Source: Phenylobacterium sp.
GTDB taxonomy: Bacteria > Pseudomonadota > Alphaproteobacteria > Caulobacterales > Caulobacteraceae
Assembly (NCBI RefSeq): GCF_013911965.1
Contig: NZ_JACESE010000006.1
Location: 1-64,000, forward strand
DNA: 64,000 bases
Reading direction: 5' to 3'
Notes under the pieces: generated by a model
The model's database searches: none
Seen by the model: only the letters and a program-made list of their open reading frames with translations
What the model was told of the DNA's origin: nothing
Translations under genes and position numbers: made by a program
Part shown: positions 57,300 to 63,744 of the stretch, piece by piece
How positions within the stretch are numbered: position 1 is the first letter of the stretch
How the letters are laid out: each line of letters opens with the position of its first letter

Positions 57300-57680
57300 C
57301 TAGAGGTTCTGATCGTCGCCGCGGTCGCCGGGCGCCGTCTGCAGGTCGCGACCCGCCTCGCGCACGGCGACGCCCGCCTCGCCGATCGCCTCGCGGACGA
57401 CCGGTTCGGCCTGGTCGGCGGCCACGGCCAGCTGCTGATCGACCACCTCGCCGCCGCGGCCGAACGAACCATACCACGCGGCCACGGCCAGCACCGCGCC
57501 GCCGGCCACGGCCACGACCCCGACCATCAGATTGCGCACCGGGTGGCTGCGCCGGACCCGCTCCTCGCGCCGGCCGTCGGCGCGGCCGCGCTCATAGGCG
57601 GCCTCCAGCGCGCGGTCGCGCGCCGGATCGACGTCGGCCGGGCGGGCCTCGGGGTTTCTACGGAATCGACGCCACATCAT
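57300..57680 (-). CDS. Single-pass membrane protein of unknown function, first gene of stress operon
   Basis: The 126-residue product has a basic, arginine-rich N-terminus (MMWRRFRRNPEARPADVDPARDR begins it). One membrane helix follows (LMVGVVAVAGGAVLAVAAWYG, about residues 51-72), then an acidic helical periplasmic or cytoplasmic tail. I recognise no family. GGAGCC before two adjacent ATGs gives the site. An exact EcfG promoter lies 33 bases upstream. Its position suggests it may anchor or regulate the lipid kinase encoded next. Confidence 0.8.
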   Translation of the reverse strand: MMWRRFRRNPEARPADVDPARDRALEAAYERGRADGRREERVRRSHPVRNLMVGVVAVAGGAVLAVAAWYGSFGRGGEVVDQQLAVAADQAEPVVREAIGEAGVAVREAGRDLQTAPGDRGDDQNL

Positions 57681-57713
57681 CTTCGGGCTCCATTCTCCTC
57701 ATGCGGCTAAGCT

Positions 57714-57738
57714 AACGACATGTCCGCATGGGGGTTCC
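57714..57738 (-). promoter_or_regulatory. EcfG-type stress promoter of the lipid kinase/metallophosphatase operon
   Basis: On the minus strand it reads GGAAC, 16 bases, CGTT, with the first start codon about 34 bases downstream. Its -35 is only 27 bases from the -35 of a divergent EcfG promoter. Confidence 0.82.
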
Positions 57739-57764
57739 GCCGCGGCGAAAGCTGCGCAATGGCG

Positions 57765-57790
57765 GGAACCCGACGGAAAGGCGGGGCGTT
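57765..57790 (+). promoter_or_regulatory. EcfG-type stress promoter of the glycine-zipper lipoprotein
   Basis: It reads GGAAC, 17 bases, CGTT, with the start codon 33 bases downstream. It is back to back with the promoter of the leftward operon. Confidence 0.82.
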
Positions 57791-57823
57791 TGGCCGGGGG
57801 CACAAGCTCAAGGAGAGCGCGAA

Positions 57824-58168
57824 ATGAACAAGTCTTGGATCGCTATCGCCGGGGCCGGCCTGCTGGCTGCCGCCTGCACCTCCACCGGCACGGTCGAGCG
57901 TAACGCCGCCGGCGGCGCGGCGCTGGGCGCCCTGGCCGGCGCCGTGATCGGCAACAATGTCGGCGACGGCGACGCGGGCACCGGCGCGGCCATCGGCGCG
58001 ATCGCCGGCGGCGCGGCGGGCGCCTACCGCGGCTGCCGCCAGGAAGGCGGCTGCGGCACTCAGGAGCCGAACCGCCGCCAGTATTATGACGAACGCGCGG
58101 GCCGCTACTACTTCTACGACCCGCAGTCCCAGCGCTACTACTGGGAGAATGGTCAGCCCCGCTACTGA
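57824..58168 (+). CDS. Glycine-zipper outer-membrane lipoprotein
   Basis: The 114-residue protein has a lipoprotein signal with lipobox LLAAAC. A glycine-zipper segment follows (AAGGAALGALAGAVIGNNVG and AAIGAIAGGAAGAYRG). The tail is rich in Tyr, Arg and Gln (RRQYYDERAGRYYFYDPQSQRYYW). It resembles the SlyB/YMGG-like zipper lipoproteins of the envelope. AAGGAGAG precedes the ATG. It is driven by an EcfG promoter and ends at its own terminator, so it is a monocistronic stress gene. Confidence 0.9.
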   Translation: MNKSWIAIAGAGLLAAACTSTGTVERNAAGGAALGALAGAVIGNNVGDGDAGTGAAIGAIAGGAAGAYRGCRQEGGCGTQEPNRRQYYDERAGRYYFYDPQSQRYYWENGQPRY

Positions 58169-58190
58169 GGCGGCCGACAATCGGATGTGC

Positions 58191-58223
58191 AAGGGCGGTC
58201 AGCACGGCGCTGGCCGCCCTTTT
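58191..58223 (+). terminator. Intrinsic terminator of the glycine-zipper lipoprotein gene
   Basis: An AAGGGCGG arm continues through one G-T pair into a CAGC/GCTG stem, 13 pairs in all with a 5-base loop. The stem runs into TTTT. It lies 22 bases after the stop codon. Confidence 0.85.
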
Positions 58224-58264
58224 CATGGCCGGAAGGCGGAACGAGGGACCGGAGGAGAGACCGA

Positions 58265-58720
58265 ATGGCGAGTTTTGCGACGGCGGGGCGGCTGACGCCC
58301 CTGGTGCTGGCCCTCGGCCTGGCGGGCTGCCAGAGCTGGGCCGAGATGCGCGGACGTCTGGTCGACGAGCCCGGCTGCGAACCGGTGCGGGCGGAGATCT
58401 ATTTCGAGCCGGATTCGGCGGCGATCGGGCCGGAGGCCCAGGCCCTGATCGCCGAGGCCGCGCGCCAGGCGGAGGGATGCCGCCTGCAGCATGTCGAAGT
58501 GCTGGGTCTGGCCGATGCGGCCGGCGCGCCCCAGGCCAATCTGGCGCTCTCCAAGGCGCGGGCCGAGGCGGTCACCGCGGCCCTGGCGGCCGAACGGCTG
58601 GCGGTGAGCGACGTGCGGCTGCTGGCCGCCGGCGAGGCCGGGGCGGTGACCCCGCAGGGCGAGCTGCAGCCCATGCGGCGTCGGGCGGAGATCGTCCTGC
58701 GCCTCGCCGACCCCGACTGA
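58265..58720 (+). CDS. OmpA-domain lipoprotein
   Basis: The 151-residue protein has a lipoprotein signal (lipobox LGLAGC, about residue 20) and a compact OmpA C-terminal domain: AEIYFEPDSAAIGPEAQALIAEAARQ, NLALSKARAEAVTAALAAERL and MRRRAEIVLRL. It likely binds peptidoglycan from the outer membrane. GGAGGAGAG gives a strong ribosome site. No EcfG motif of its own is seen, although it sits between stress genes; weak read-through from upstream is possible. Downstream lies an antisense-oriented candidate sRNA. Confidence 0.88.
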   Translation: MASFATAGRLTPLVLALGLAGCQSWAEMRGRLVDEPGCEPVRAEIYFEPDSAAIGPEAQALIAEAARQAEGCRLQHVEVLGLADAAGAPQANLALSKARAEAVTAALAAERLAVSDVRLLAAGEAGAVTPQGELQPMRRRAEIVLRLADPD

Positions 58721-58744
58721 GGGCCCGGGCGGAAGGCCAGGCGG

Positions 58745-58871
58745 AAAGAAAGACGGCGGGCCTTTTGGGGCCCGCCGAGTTTGCATCATCGAGAAAAGGG
58801 GGTGCGGAGACGGCAGACCGGCATAAGGGGGCCGGTCTCAAGTCGGGGGGGGCGTCGCCGCCTCCGCAAGG
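58745..58871 (-). ncRNA. Candidate GsrN-like stress sRNA with C-rich loops
   Basis: A near-consensus EcfG promoter (GGAAC, 16 bases, TGTT) points leftwards and predicts a start near 58871. The roughly 125-base transcript folds well. An outer 7-bp stem (58862-58868 with 58803-58809) encloses a run of eight C (58845-58852) and a 7-bp hairpin (58832-58838 with 58815-58821) whose loop reads CCCCCTTATG. A further CCCCC tract (58798-58802) follows, then a 9-bp terminator stem and TCTTTCTTT. Stress control, size, C-rich loops and terminator match what is known of GsrN of Caulobacter. Homology is inferred from these features, not shown. Confidence 0.6.
58754..58777 (-). terminator. Terminator hairpin of the candidate sRNA (also ends the OmpA lipoprotein gene)
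   Basis: A perfect 9-bp stem (CGGCGGGCC and complement, 6-base loop) is followed on the minus strand by TCTTTCTTTCC and on the plus strand only by AGTTTG. The stronger T-tract is on the minus strand. Confidence 0.75.
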
Positions 58872-58876
58872 ACATA

Positions 58877-58901
58877 AACACCGGCCGCCCCCCTGCGTTC
58901 C
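58877..58901 (-). promoter_or_regulatory. Near-consensus EcfG promoter of the candidate sRNA
   Basis: On the minus strand it reads GGAAC, 16 bases, TGTT. The -35 is exact and the -10 keeps the GTT core. It directs transcription away from the neighbouring small-protein gene and towards the C-rich structured segment. Confidence 0.5.
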
Positions 58902-58953
58902 CGCCGGCGCGAGATTTTTTGGGATTTCTCGCCCCAGACGTGGTCCTTGATTG

Positions 58954-58974
58954 AATTCGTTGGCGAATTTTTTT
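58954..58974 (+). terminator. Small terminator-like hairpin upstream of a stress promoter
   Basis: AATTCG and its complement form a 6-bp stem with loop TTGG, followed by seven T. It insulates the EcfG promoter 25 bases downstream from rightward transcription. The rest of the 58721-59076 gap holds the sRNA region and a GCGAGA/TCTCGC hairpin at about 58909-58932. Confidence 0.55.
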
Positions 58975-58998
58975 GTGGCCGCGCTTCCGGCCCTTGGG

Positions 58999-59023
58999 GG
59001 AACGCCCGCCCCGCCCCGACGTT
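58999..59023 (+). promoter_or_regulatory. EcfG-type stress promoter of two small membrane-protein genes
   Basis: It reads GGAAC, 16 bases, CGTT, with the next start codon 53 bases downstream. Confidence 0.8.
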
Positions 59024-59076
59024 CAGTTCCCGAGCGGGGCCATTCCCGCGACCTCCAGCCGGGACAGGGGCGAAGC

Positions 59077-59289
59077 ATGATCCGAGGCTATATGACGGCC
59101 CATGGCGGCCTGGCCTATGTGGAAGGCCCCACCCGGCGCCAGAGGCTGGCGCGGCGTCGCCTGACGGCCGTCACCTCCATCGCCGCCATGGCCTCGGCGG
59201 CGGCCCTGCTGGGCGCGATGGCGCCTGCGGAACGGCCCCCGCCGGAGGCGCCGCCCGCGCCGAGCCTTCTGAGCTATTTCACCTTCTAG
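59077..59289 (+). CDS. 70-residue membrane protein of unknown function
   Basis: The product starts MIRGYMTAHGGLAYVEGPTR, has an arginine-rich stretch (RRQRLARRRL) and one membrane helix (TSIAAMASAAALLGAMA). A proline-rich tail ends LLSYFTF. I recognise no family. The site is AGGGGCGAAG. An exact EcfG promoter lies 53 bases upstream, so it is a predicted general stress protein. The following gene starts 19 bases after its stop and is probably co-transcribed. Confidence 0.7.
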   Translation: MIRGYMTAHGGLAYVEGPTRRQRLARRRLTAVTSIAAMASAAALLGAMAPAERPPPEAPPAPSLLSYFTF

Positions 59290-59308
59290 AAGAAAGGAGA
59301 GCGCCGTC

Positions 59309-59611
59309 ATGGCCGACTCCAACGATCCGCATCCCAAGGTCCCGGCCACGCCCGCCCGCCAGGGCGCCCTGGGCAAGCCCGTCCTGGCGATCCTGGTGGT
59401 GTCCGTCACCCTGGCCTTCCTCGGCCTGCTCGGCAGCTGGCTTCTGCGCTCCGACGATCTCGCCGAGACCGCGCCCCACGCCGCCCAGCAGCCGTCGGAC
59501 GCGGCGGTGTTCGACGAGCCCGAACCCTCGCCGATCGAGCCCACCATGGCCGACAAGCGCCAGGAGCAGGTCCCCACCCCGGCCAATCCGACGCGGCCCG
59601 ACGCCCCCTGA
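59309..59611 (+). CDS. 100-residue single-pass membrane protein of unknown function
   Basis: The product has a soluble N-terminus (MADSNDPHPKVPATPARQG) and one membrane helix (PVLAILVVSVTLAFLGLLGSWLL, about residues 24-46). A low-complexity acidic and proline-rich tail follows, probably periplasmic. No family is recognised. AAAGGAGAG upstream is a strong ribosome site. It is the second gene after an EcfG promoter and ends at a good terminator. Confidence 0.78.
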   Translation: MADSNDPHPKVPATPARQGALGKPVLAILVVSVTLAFLGLLGSWLLRSDDLAETAPHAAQQPSDAAVFDEPEPSPIEPTMADKRQEQVPTPANPTRPDAP

Positions 59612-59638
59612 TCGAAGCCTGCACGCCGACACGAAAGA

Positions 59639-59663
59639 GGCCGCCGGAGACCGGCGGCCTTTT
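59639..59663 (+). terminator. Intrinsic terminator of the two-gene small membrane-protein unit
   Basis: A perfect 9-bp stem (GGCCGCCGG and complement) with loop AGA is followed by TTTTC. It lies 27 bases after the stop codon. Confidence 0.88.
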
Positions 59664-59698
59664 CTATTGTCCGGACCGCCGGGACGGGATGTCCGAGG

Positions 59699-59872
59699 TC
59701 AGACCACCGACTGGCCGCGCAACGCGCGGACGACGAAGCTGGCGACGAGCAGGACCAGGAAGACCACGAAGAGGATCTTGGCGATGGTGGCGGCGAGACC
59801 CGCCAGGCCCATGAAGCCGAGATAGCCCGCGACCAAGGCGAGAACCGCAAAGACGATCGCCCAACCGAGCAT
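59699..59872 (-). CDS. DUF1328 small membrane protein, copy 2
   Basis: The 57-residue product begins [20 protein letters not shown] and has two membrane helices ending RALRGQSVV. It is a clear paralogue of the copy 4 kb upstream. GAAGGAG gives the ribosome site; a longer in-frame reading runs through the phyR terminator and is rejected. It lies downstream of phyR on the same strand but has its own EcfG promoter between the phyR stop and the phyR terminator. A 7-bp leader hairpin (59893-59909) precedes the ribosome site. Confidence 0.9.
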   Translation of the reverse strand: MLGWAIVFAVLALVAGYLGFMGLAGLAATIAKILFVVFLVLLVASFVVRALRGQSVV

Positions 59873-59916
59873 GCCGACGCTCCTTCGATCTGGGCGGAGT
59901 TGCTCCGCCGCGCATG

Positions 59917-59947
59917 AAAAGGGCGGCCGAGCTTGGCCCGGCCGCCC
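59917..59947 (-). terminator. Intrinsic terminator of phyR
   Basis: On the minus strand an 8-bp GC stem (GGGCGGCC and complement, 11-base loop) is followed by TTTTC. It lies 37 bases after the phyR stop, immediately after the EcfG -10 of the second DUF1328 gene. Confidence 0.82.
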
Positions 59948-59952
59948 CTTCA

Positions 59953-59977
59953 AACGTCTGGCGAGGTCGCCCGTTCC
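59953..59977 (-). promoter_or_regulatory. EcfG-type stress promoter of the second DUF1328 gene
   Basis: On the minus strand it reads GGAAC, 16 bases, CGTT. Predicted transcription start (about 59947) coincides with the first base of the phyR terminator stem. The start codon is about 80 bases downstream. Confidence 0.8.
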
Positions 59978-59983
59978 GGCGGC

Positions 59984-60784
59984 TCAGGCCGCGGCCTTGG
60001 CCGCCCGTCGCGGATGGAAGAACAGCGCCTGGCCGATGGCCGCCTTCACCGTTTCCGGCTGGAAGGGCTTGGTGATCAGGAAGGTCGGCTCGGGCCGCTC
60101 CCCGGTCAGGAGGCGCTCGGGGAAGGCGGTGATGAAGATCACCGGCACGTCGTGGTCGCTGAGGATGTCCTTGACCGCGTCGATGCCCGAGGAGCCGTCC
60201 GCCAGCTGGATGTCGGCCAGCACCAGGCCCGGCCGGTTGCGGCTGACCGCCTCCACCGCCTCGGTGCGGGTGGCGGCGATGTCGACCACCGTATGGCCGA
60301 GCTCCTTCACCAGCGCCTCGATGTCGGCGGCGATCACCGGCTCGTCCTCGATGATCAGCACATCGGTGGCCAGTTCGGCGTCGATCTCGGCCTGGGCCTC
60401 GGCGATCAGGGCCTCGACCTCCTCGAAGCTGGCGCCGAGGATCTGGGCCGTCTCGCTGGGGGTGAAGCCCTCCAGGGCCGTCAGCAGGAAGGCCTGGCGC
60501 GAGCGCGGGGCGATCCGCATGAGGCGGGAATTGGCGTCTTCGCCGCCGGCGTCCTCGCCGGCGGGCGCTTCCAGTTGCGCGCCGCTCGAGAGCCAGATGG
60601 CGTGAAAGACATGATAGAGCGCCACACGGGGCGTCAGATTGGCCTCCAGGACCCGTTCGCCCGCGGCAAGCGCCTCAAGCGCGACGCGGACATAGTGGTC
60701 CCCCGTCGTCTGATCTCCAGTGAGCGCGCGCGCATAGCGCCGGACATAAGGCAGATGCGGCGCCAATCGGGCTAGAAGACTCAC
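59984..60784 (-). CDS. phyR: General stress response anti-anti-sigma regulator PhyR
   Basis: PhyR is the response regulator that, once phosphorylated, pulls the anti-sigma factor NepR off EcfG. The 266-residue protein has an N-terminal EcfG-like sigma mimic: MSLLARLAPHLPYVRRYARALTGDQTTGDHYV, then FLLTALEGFTPSETAQILG. A C-terminal receiver begins DVLIIEDEPVIAADIEAL. The phospho-acceptor is D191 in LVLADIQLADGSSG, with ITAFPERLL and the lysine in LITKPF. It is divergent from nepR-ecfG-phyK, the usual arrangement in this group. An exact EcfG promoter gives positive feedback. Confidence 0.97.
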   Translation of the reverse strand: MSLLARLAPHLPYVRRYARALTGDQTTGDHYVRVALEALAAGERVLEANLTPRVALYHVFHAIWLSSGAQLEAPAGEDAGGEDANSRLMRIAPRSRQAFLLTALEGFTPSETAQILGASFEEVEALIAEAQAEIDAELATDVLIIEDEPVIAADIEALVKELGHTVVDIAATRTEAVEAVSRNRPGLVLADIQLADGSSGIDAVKDILSDHDVPVIFITAFPERLLTGERPEPTFLITKPFQPETVKAAIGQALFFHPRRAAKAAA

Positions 60785-60859
60785 GAACCCCTCCCGTTCA
60801 GGACAACGATCGACGCGCGCCGGCGTCCAAGCGAGCGCGCGAGATCAACTAAGACCGAA

Positions 60860-60884
60860 AACGCCATTTGTGGGAACCGGTTCC
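60860..60884 (-). promoter_or_regulatory. EcfG-type stress promoter of phyR
   Basis: On the minus strand it reads GGAAC, 16 bases, CGTT; the phyR start codon is about 75 bases downstream. Its -35 lies in the right half of an 18-bp palindrome. Confidence 0.85.
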
Positions 60885-60887
60885 CAC
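60870..60887. repeat. 18-bp perfect palindrome in the phyR-nepR gap
   Basis: GTGGGAACCGGTTCCCAC is its own complement and holds two opposed GGAAC boxes. One is the phyR -35. The other faces nepR but has only TGTT at 17 bases, so it is at best a weak promoter. The palindrome could also be an operator. Confidence 0.6.
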
Positions 60888-60927
60888 CGGGCGGTGTTTT
60901 CGTCATCCTGACAACAGGTTGCATAAT

Positions 60928-60952
60928 GGAACCCGGCAGGGGGCGGGGCGTT
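60928..60952 (+). promoter_or_regulatory. EcfG-type stress promoter of nepR-ecfG
   Basis: It reads GGAAC, 16 bases, CGTT, with the nepR start codon 59 bases downstream. It implies autoregulation of the sigma factor, as known in other alphaproteobacteria. Confidence 0.85.
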
Positions 60953-61011
60953 TGAGCGATCAGAATGACAATGCGAGGGGGCGATCTCCGCGTGAGCGGA
61001 GCGCCGAAGGT

Positions 61012-61209
61012 ATGATCGAACAGCAGCAGCAGCCACAGAAACCGCCGGGTCCCGAAAACCGTTCGGCGGCGCTCGACGAGGCGCGGTTGCGCCAGCAGGC
61101 CATCGGGGTGCGCCTCCGTCAGATGTTCGACGAGGTGGTCAACGAGCCGGTCCCGGATGAGTTTCTCGACATCCTGCGCCGCGCCGACAAGTCGGCGGAG
61201 GGCAAGTAA
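61012..61209 (+). CDS. nepR: Anti-sigma factor NepR
   Basis: NepR binds and inhibits EcfG until phosphorylated PhyR captures it. The 65-residue protein has a disordered Gln/Pro-rich start and the family core LRQQAIGVRLRQMFDEVVNEPVPDEFLDILRRAD. The start MIEQQQQPQK has GAAGG close upstream; longer in-frame readings cross the promoter and are rejected. Its stop overlaps the ecfG ATG (TAATG), coupling the pair. Confidence 0.95.
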   Translation: MIEQQQQPQKPPGPENRSAALDEARLRQQAIGVRLRQMFDEVVNEPVPDEFLDILRRADKSAEGK

Positions 61210-61805
61210 TGGTCGATGCTGACGCCCGAGACGCCGCCACGGACGAAGCGTTCAAGAAGGAGCTGGTCGGTCTGATCCCGCACCTTCGCGCCTTTGCGCG
61301 GACCCTGTGCGGCGACGCCACCGCCGCCGACGACCTGGCCCAGGACGCCATGATGAAGGCCTGGGATGCGCGCGCCAGCTTCCAGATGGGGACCAACATG
61401 AAGGCCTGGACCTTCATGATCCTGCGCAATCAGTTCTATTCCGAGAAGCGTCGCTCGTGGCGCCAGAGCCAGCTCGACCAGGAAGCGGCCGAGCGGACCC
61501 TGGTGGCCGTGGACGATCCGGAGGCGCCCGTCGCCCTGGACGAACTGCGGCTCAGCCTGATCATGCTGCCGCCCGAGCAGCGCGAGGCGCTGATCCTGGT
61601 CGGCGCCGGCGGCTTCGCCTACGAGGAAGCCGCCGAGATCTGCGGCGTGGCCGTCGGCACGGTGAAGAGCCGCGTCAGCCGGGCGCGGCGCGCCCTGCAG
61701 GCCATCCTCGACGAAGGCGCGTACGAACGGGACGGCGGCGCGGCGGGCGACGCCATGCGCTCCATCCTTGCAGACGCCGAGCGTCTCAGCTCCACCGTTC
61801 GCTGA
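61209..61805 (+). CDS. ecfG: General stress ECF sigma factor EcfG (SigT-like)
   Basis: The 198-residue sigma factor has region 2 (LIPHLRAFARTLCGDATAADDLAQDAMMKAWDARASFQ, with WTFMILRNQFYSEKRR). Region 4 has LIMLPPEQREALILVGAGGFAYEEAAEICGVAVGTVKSRVSRARRAL. It belongs to the EcfG group, which recognises GGAAC and CGTT boxes. Many such boxes surround this locus. It lies between nepR, which overlaps it, and the kinase gene 18 bases downstream. Confidence 0.96.
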   Translation: MVDADARDAATDEAFKKELVGLIPHLRAFARTLCGDATAADDLAQDAMMKAWDARASFQMGTNMKAWTFMILRNQFYSEKRRSWRQSQLDQEAAERTLVAVDDPEAPVALDELRLSLIMLPPEQREALILVGAGGFAYEEAAEICGVAVGTVKSRVSRARRALQAILDEGAYERDGGAAGDAMRSILADAERLSSTVR

Positions 61806-61823
61806 AGCCTGAGGGCCTGGGCG

Positions 61824-63533
61824 ATGACCGGGGGAGCCTGGGCCTCTCTGAGCACCATCCGGGTGCGGCTGATCGCGGCCCTGGCGGCCGCGCTCCTGCC
61901 CGTGCTCGTCCTGGGCGCGGTGCAGACGGCGGTGGCCTTCAATCGGGAAGCCGCCCTTCTGCGCGAAAACCTGGGTTCGGCGGCCGAGCGAAGCGCCGCC
62001 GACGCCCGGGCCCGGATGGAGTCGGCCGACATCCTGCTGGAGACCTTGGCCCCGGGCTCGGTGGGCTTCCAGTGCGCCCAGCGCCTGGCCCAGGTGACCG
62101 AGCGCATACCCGGCTATGACAACCTGATCCGGTTCGACCGCTCGGGACGCGTGGCCTGTGCGGCCGGCGACGTGCCGGCCGATCCGGGACGGCGGGAGCG
62201 GCCCTGGTTCCAGCAGCTGCGGGCCGGCGAGGACCTCGTCATCACCCGCGATCCCGGCGCCGCCTATTCGGCGGAGCCGGCCCTGATGGCCGTGGTCCGG
62301 GCGGAAACCGCCCGCGGCGACTTCGACGGCGCCCTGGCGGCGATCATTCCGCTCTCCAGCCTGCGGCCCGACCGGGCGGTGGCCCTGCCGCGGGGATCGG
62401 AGGTGGCCCTGCTCGACGGCGAAGGGCGCTATCTGAGCATGACGAACGCCCAGGCTTTCGCGCCGCCCCCGCGCGACTGGCTGGAGCGGACGCGGGCGCA
62501 GGGCTCCTTCGTCTGGTACGCGCGGGCCGGGGGCGAGCGACGGGTGCACATCGCCGCGCCGCTGGTGGGCGAAAGCCTCTTCGTGATGCTGTCGGCGCGC
62601 TCTCCCGGCCTGTTCTCCTGGGCGCGGCTCAACCCGCTGACCGCGCTCGTCTTCCCGCTGCTCACCTTCGCCCTGGCCCTGCTCACCGTCTTCGTGGCGG
62701 CCGAACGGGTGGTCGTGCGGTGGATCGTCTATCTGCAGCGCATCGCCGCCCTCTACGCCCGCGGCCGGCTCAGCGTCAGGCCGGTGCGCGCCGACGACAT
62801 GCCCGCCGAGATCCGCGACCTGGCCGAGACGCTCGAGGACATGGCCGACGCCATCGTCGGCCGCGACGCCTCCCTGCGCGACTCCCTGGCGCAGAAGGAC
62901 GGGCTGATGCGCGAGATCCACCACCGGGTGAAGAACAACCTGCAGGTCATCTCCAGCCTGCTGTCGATGCAGCAGCGGGCGCTCACCGACCCCGGCGCCC
63001 GGGCGGCCATGTCCGACACGCGGCAGCGCATCTCCGCCCTCGCCCTGGTCTATCGCGCCCTCTACCAGGGGCCGGACCTGAAACGCGTGGACCTGCGGCC
63101 CTTCCTCGAGGAGCTGACGGCGCAGCTGGTGGCCGGCGACGCGGCGCATGGGCCGGCGGTGCGGACGGAGCTGCACGCCGACGCCCTGGTCATCGATCCG
63201 GATCGCCTCGCGCCGCTCGCCCTCTTCGCCGTCGAGGCGATCACCAACGCCCAGAAGCACGCCTTCGCCGAGCGCGGCGGGCTGCTGAGCGTGAATTTCC
63301 AGGTGCAGGACGGCGAGGGAATCCTGGAGATTTCCGACGACGGTCAGCCCACCGACGAGGCGCTGAACGCCAGCGGGGTCGGCCGCACCCTGATGACGGC
63401 CTTCGCCCGGCAGCTTCGCGGCCGCAACGAGGTCCTCCGCAACGCCTCGGGAGGCATGACCGTGCGCCTCGTCTTCCCCATCCCCGCGTCGGAGCACGCC
63501 GCGCCGCACGCCGGGAACCAGGCCGCAGCCTGA
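61824..63533 (+). CDS. phyK: Membrane sensor histidine kinase, PhyK-like
   Basis: The 569-residue kinase has an N-terminal membrane helix (LIAALAAALLPVLVLGAVQTAVA), then a periplasmic Cache-like sensor of about 230 residues. A second helix (LTALVFPLLTFALALLTVFVAA, about residues 273-294) and a HAMP-like linker follow. The HisKA2 box has the phospho-acceptor H367 in EIHHRVKNNLQVISSLLSMQ. The ATPase domain has VEAITNAQKHAF and SGVGRTLMTAFARQL. In Caulobacter the kinase beside phyR-nepR-sigT is PhyK, the activator of PhyR, and position and family here match. The stimulus is unknown. Confidence 0.92.
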   Translation: MTGGAWASLSTIRVRLIAALAAALLPVLVLGAVQTAVAFNREAALLRENLGSAAERSAADARARMESADILLETLAPGSVGFQCAQRLAQVTERIPGYDNLIRFDRSGRVACAAGDVPADPGRRERPWFQQLRAGEDLVITRDPGAAYSAEPALMAVVRAETARGDFDGALAAIIPLSSLRPDRAVALPRGSEVALLDGEGRYLSMTNAQAFAPPPRDWLERTRAQGSFVWYARAGGERRVHIAAPLVGESLFVMLSARSPGLFSWARLNPLTALVFPLLTFALALLTVFVAAERVVVRWIVYLQRIAALYARGRLSVRPVRADDMPAEIRDLAETLEDMADAIVGRDASLRDSLAQKDGLMREIHHRVKNNLQVISSLLSMQQRALTDPGARAAMSDTRQRISALALVYRALYQGPDLKRVDLRPFLEELTAQLVAGDAAHGPAVRTELHADALVIDPDRLAPLALFAVEAITNAQKHAFAERGGLLSVNFQVQDGEGILEISDDGQPTDEALNASGVGRTLMTAFARQLRGRNEVLRNASGGMTVRLVFPIPASEHAAPHAGNQAAA

Positions 63534-63538
63534 CCGTT
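63514..63538 (+). promoter_or_regulatory. EcfG-type stress promoter of the entericidin gene
   Basis: It reads GGAAC, 16 bases, CGTT. The -35 lies inside the last codons of phyK and the -10 just past its stop. The entericidin ATG is 34 bases downstream. Confidence 0.8.
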
Positions 63539-63572
63539 TGGCTGGCGACACCCCCAAGAGGAGATCAGGTGC

Positions 63573-63710
63573 ATGCGTAAGGTTCTCATCCTGGCGGCCA
63601 TGGCCGCCACCTTCGCCACGGCTGCGTGCAACACGGTCGCGGGCGCGGGCCAAGACGTGGAAGCCGCCGGCGAGGCCGTTCAGGACACCGCCCGCGACGT
63701 CGCCAACTAA
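63573..63710 (+). CDS. Entericidin A/B family small lipoprotein
   Basis: The 45-residue product is MRKVLILAAMAATFATAAC followed by NTVAGAGQDVEAAGEAVQD and a short tail. It has a lipoprotein signal with lipobox TAAC, and the mature peptide matches entericidins. Entericidins are envelope lipopeptides induced in stress or stationary phase; E. coli EcnB is a bacteriolytic toxin, with EcnA as antidote. Only one such gene is seen here. AGAGGAGAT precedes the ATG. It has its own EcfG promoter and a strong terminator, making it a single-gene stress unit. Confidence 0.92.
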   Translation: MRKVLILAAMAATFATAACNTVAGAGQDVEAAGEAVQDTARDVAN

Positions 63711-63744
63711 GGCGCGCGTTTCGACGAAAACGGTCTCCGTTTCA

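Noticed and set aside
60873-60898. A second plus-strand EcfG promoter in the palindrome before nepR
   Set aside because: The -10 at 17 bases is TGTT and an exact promoter lies downstream; kept only as a possible weak site.
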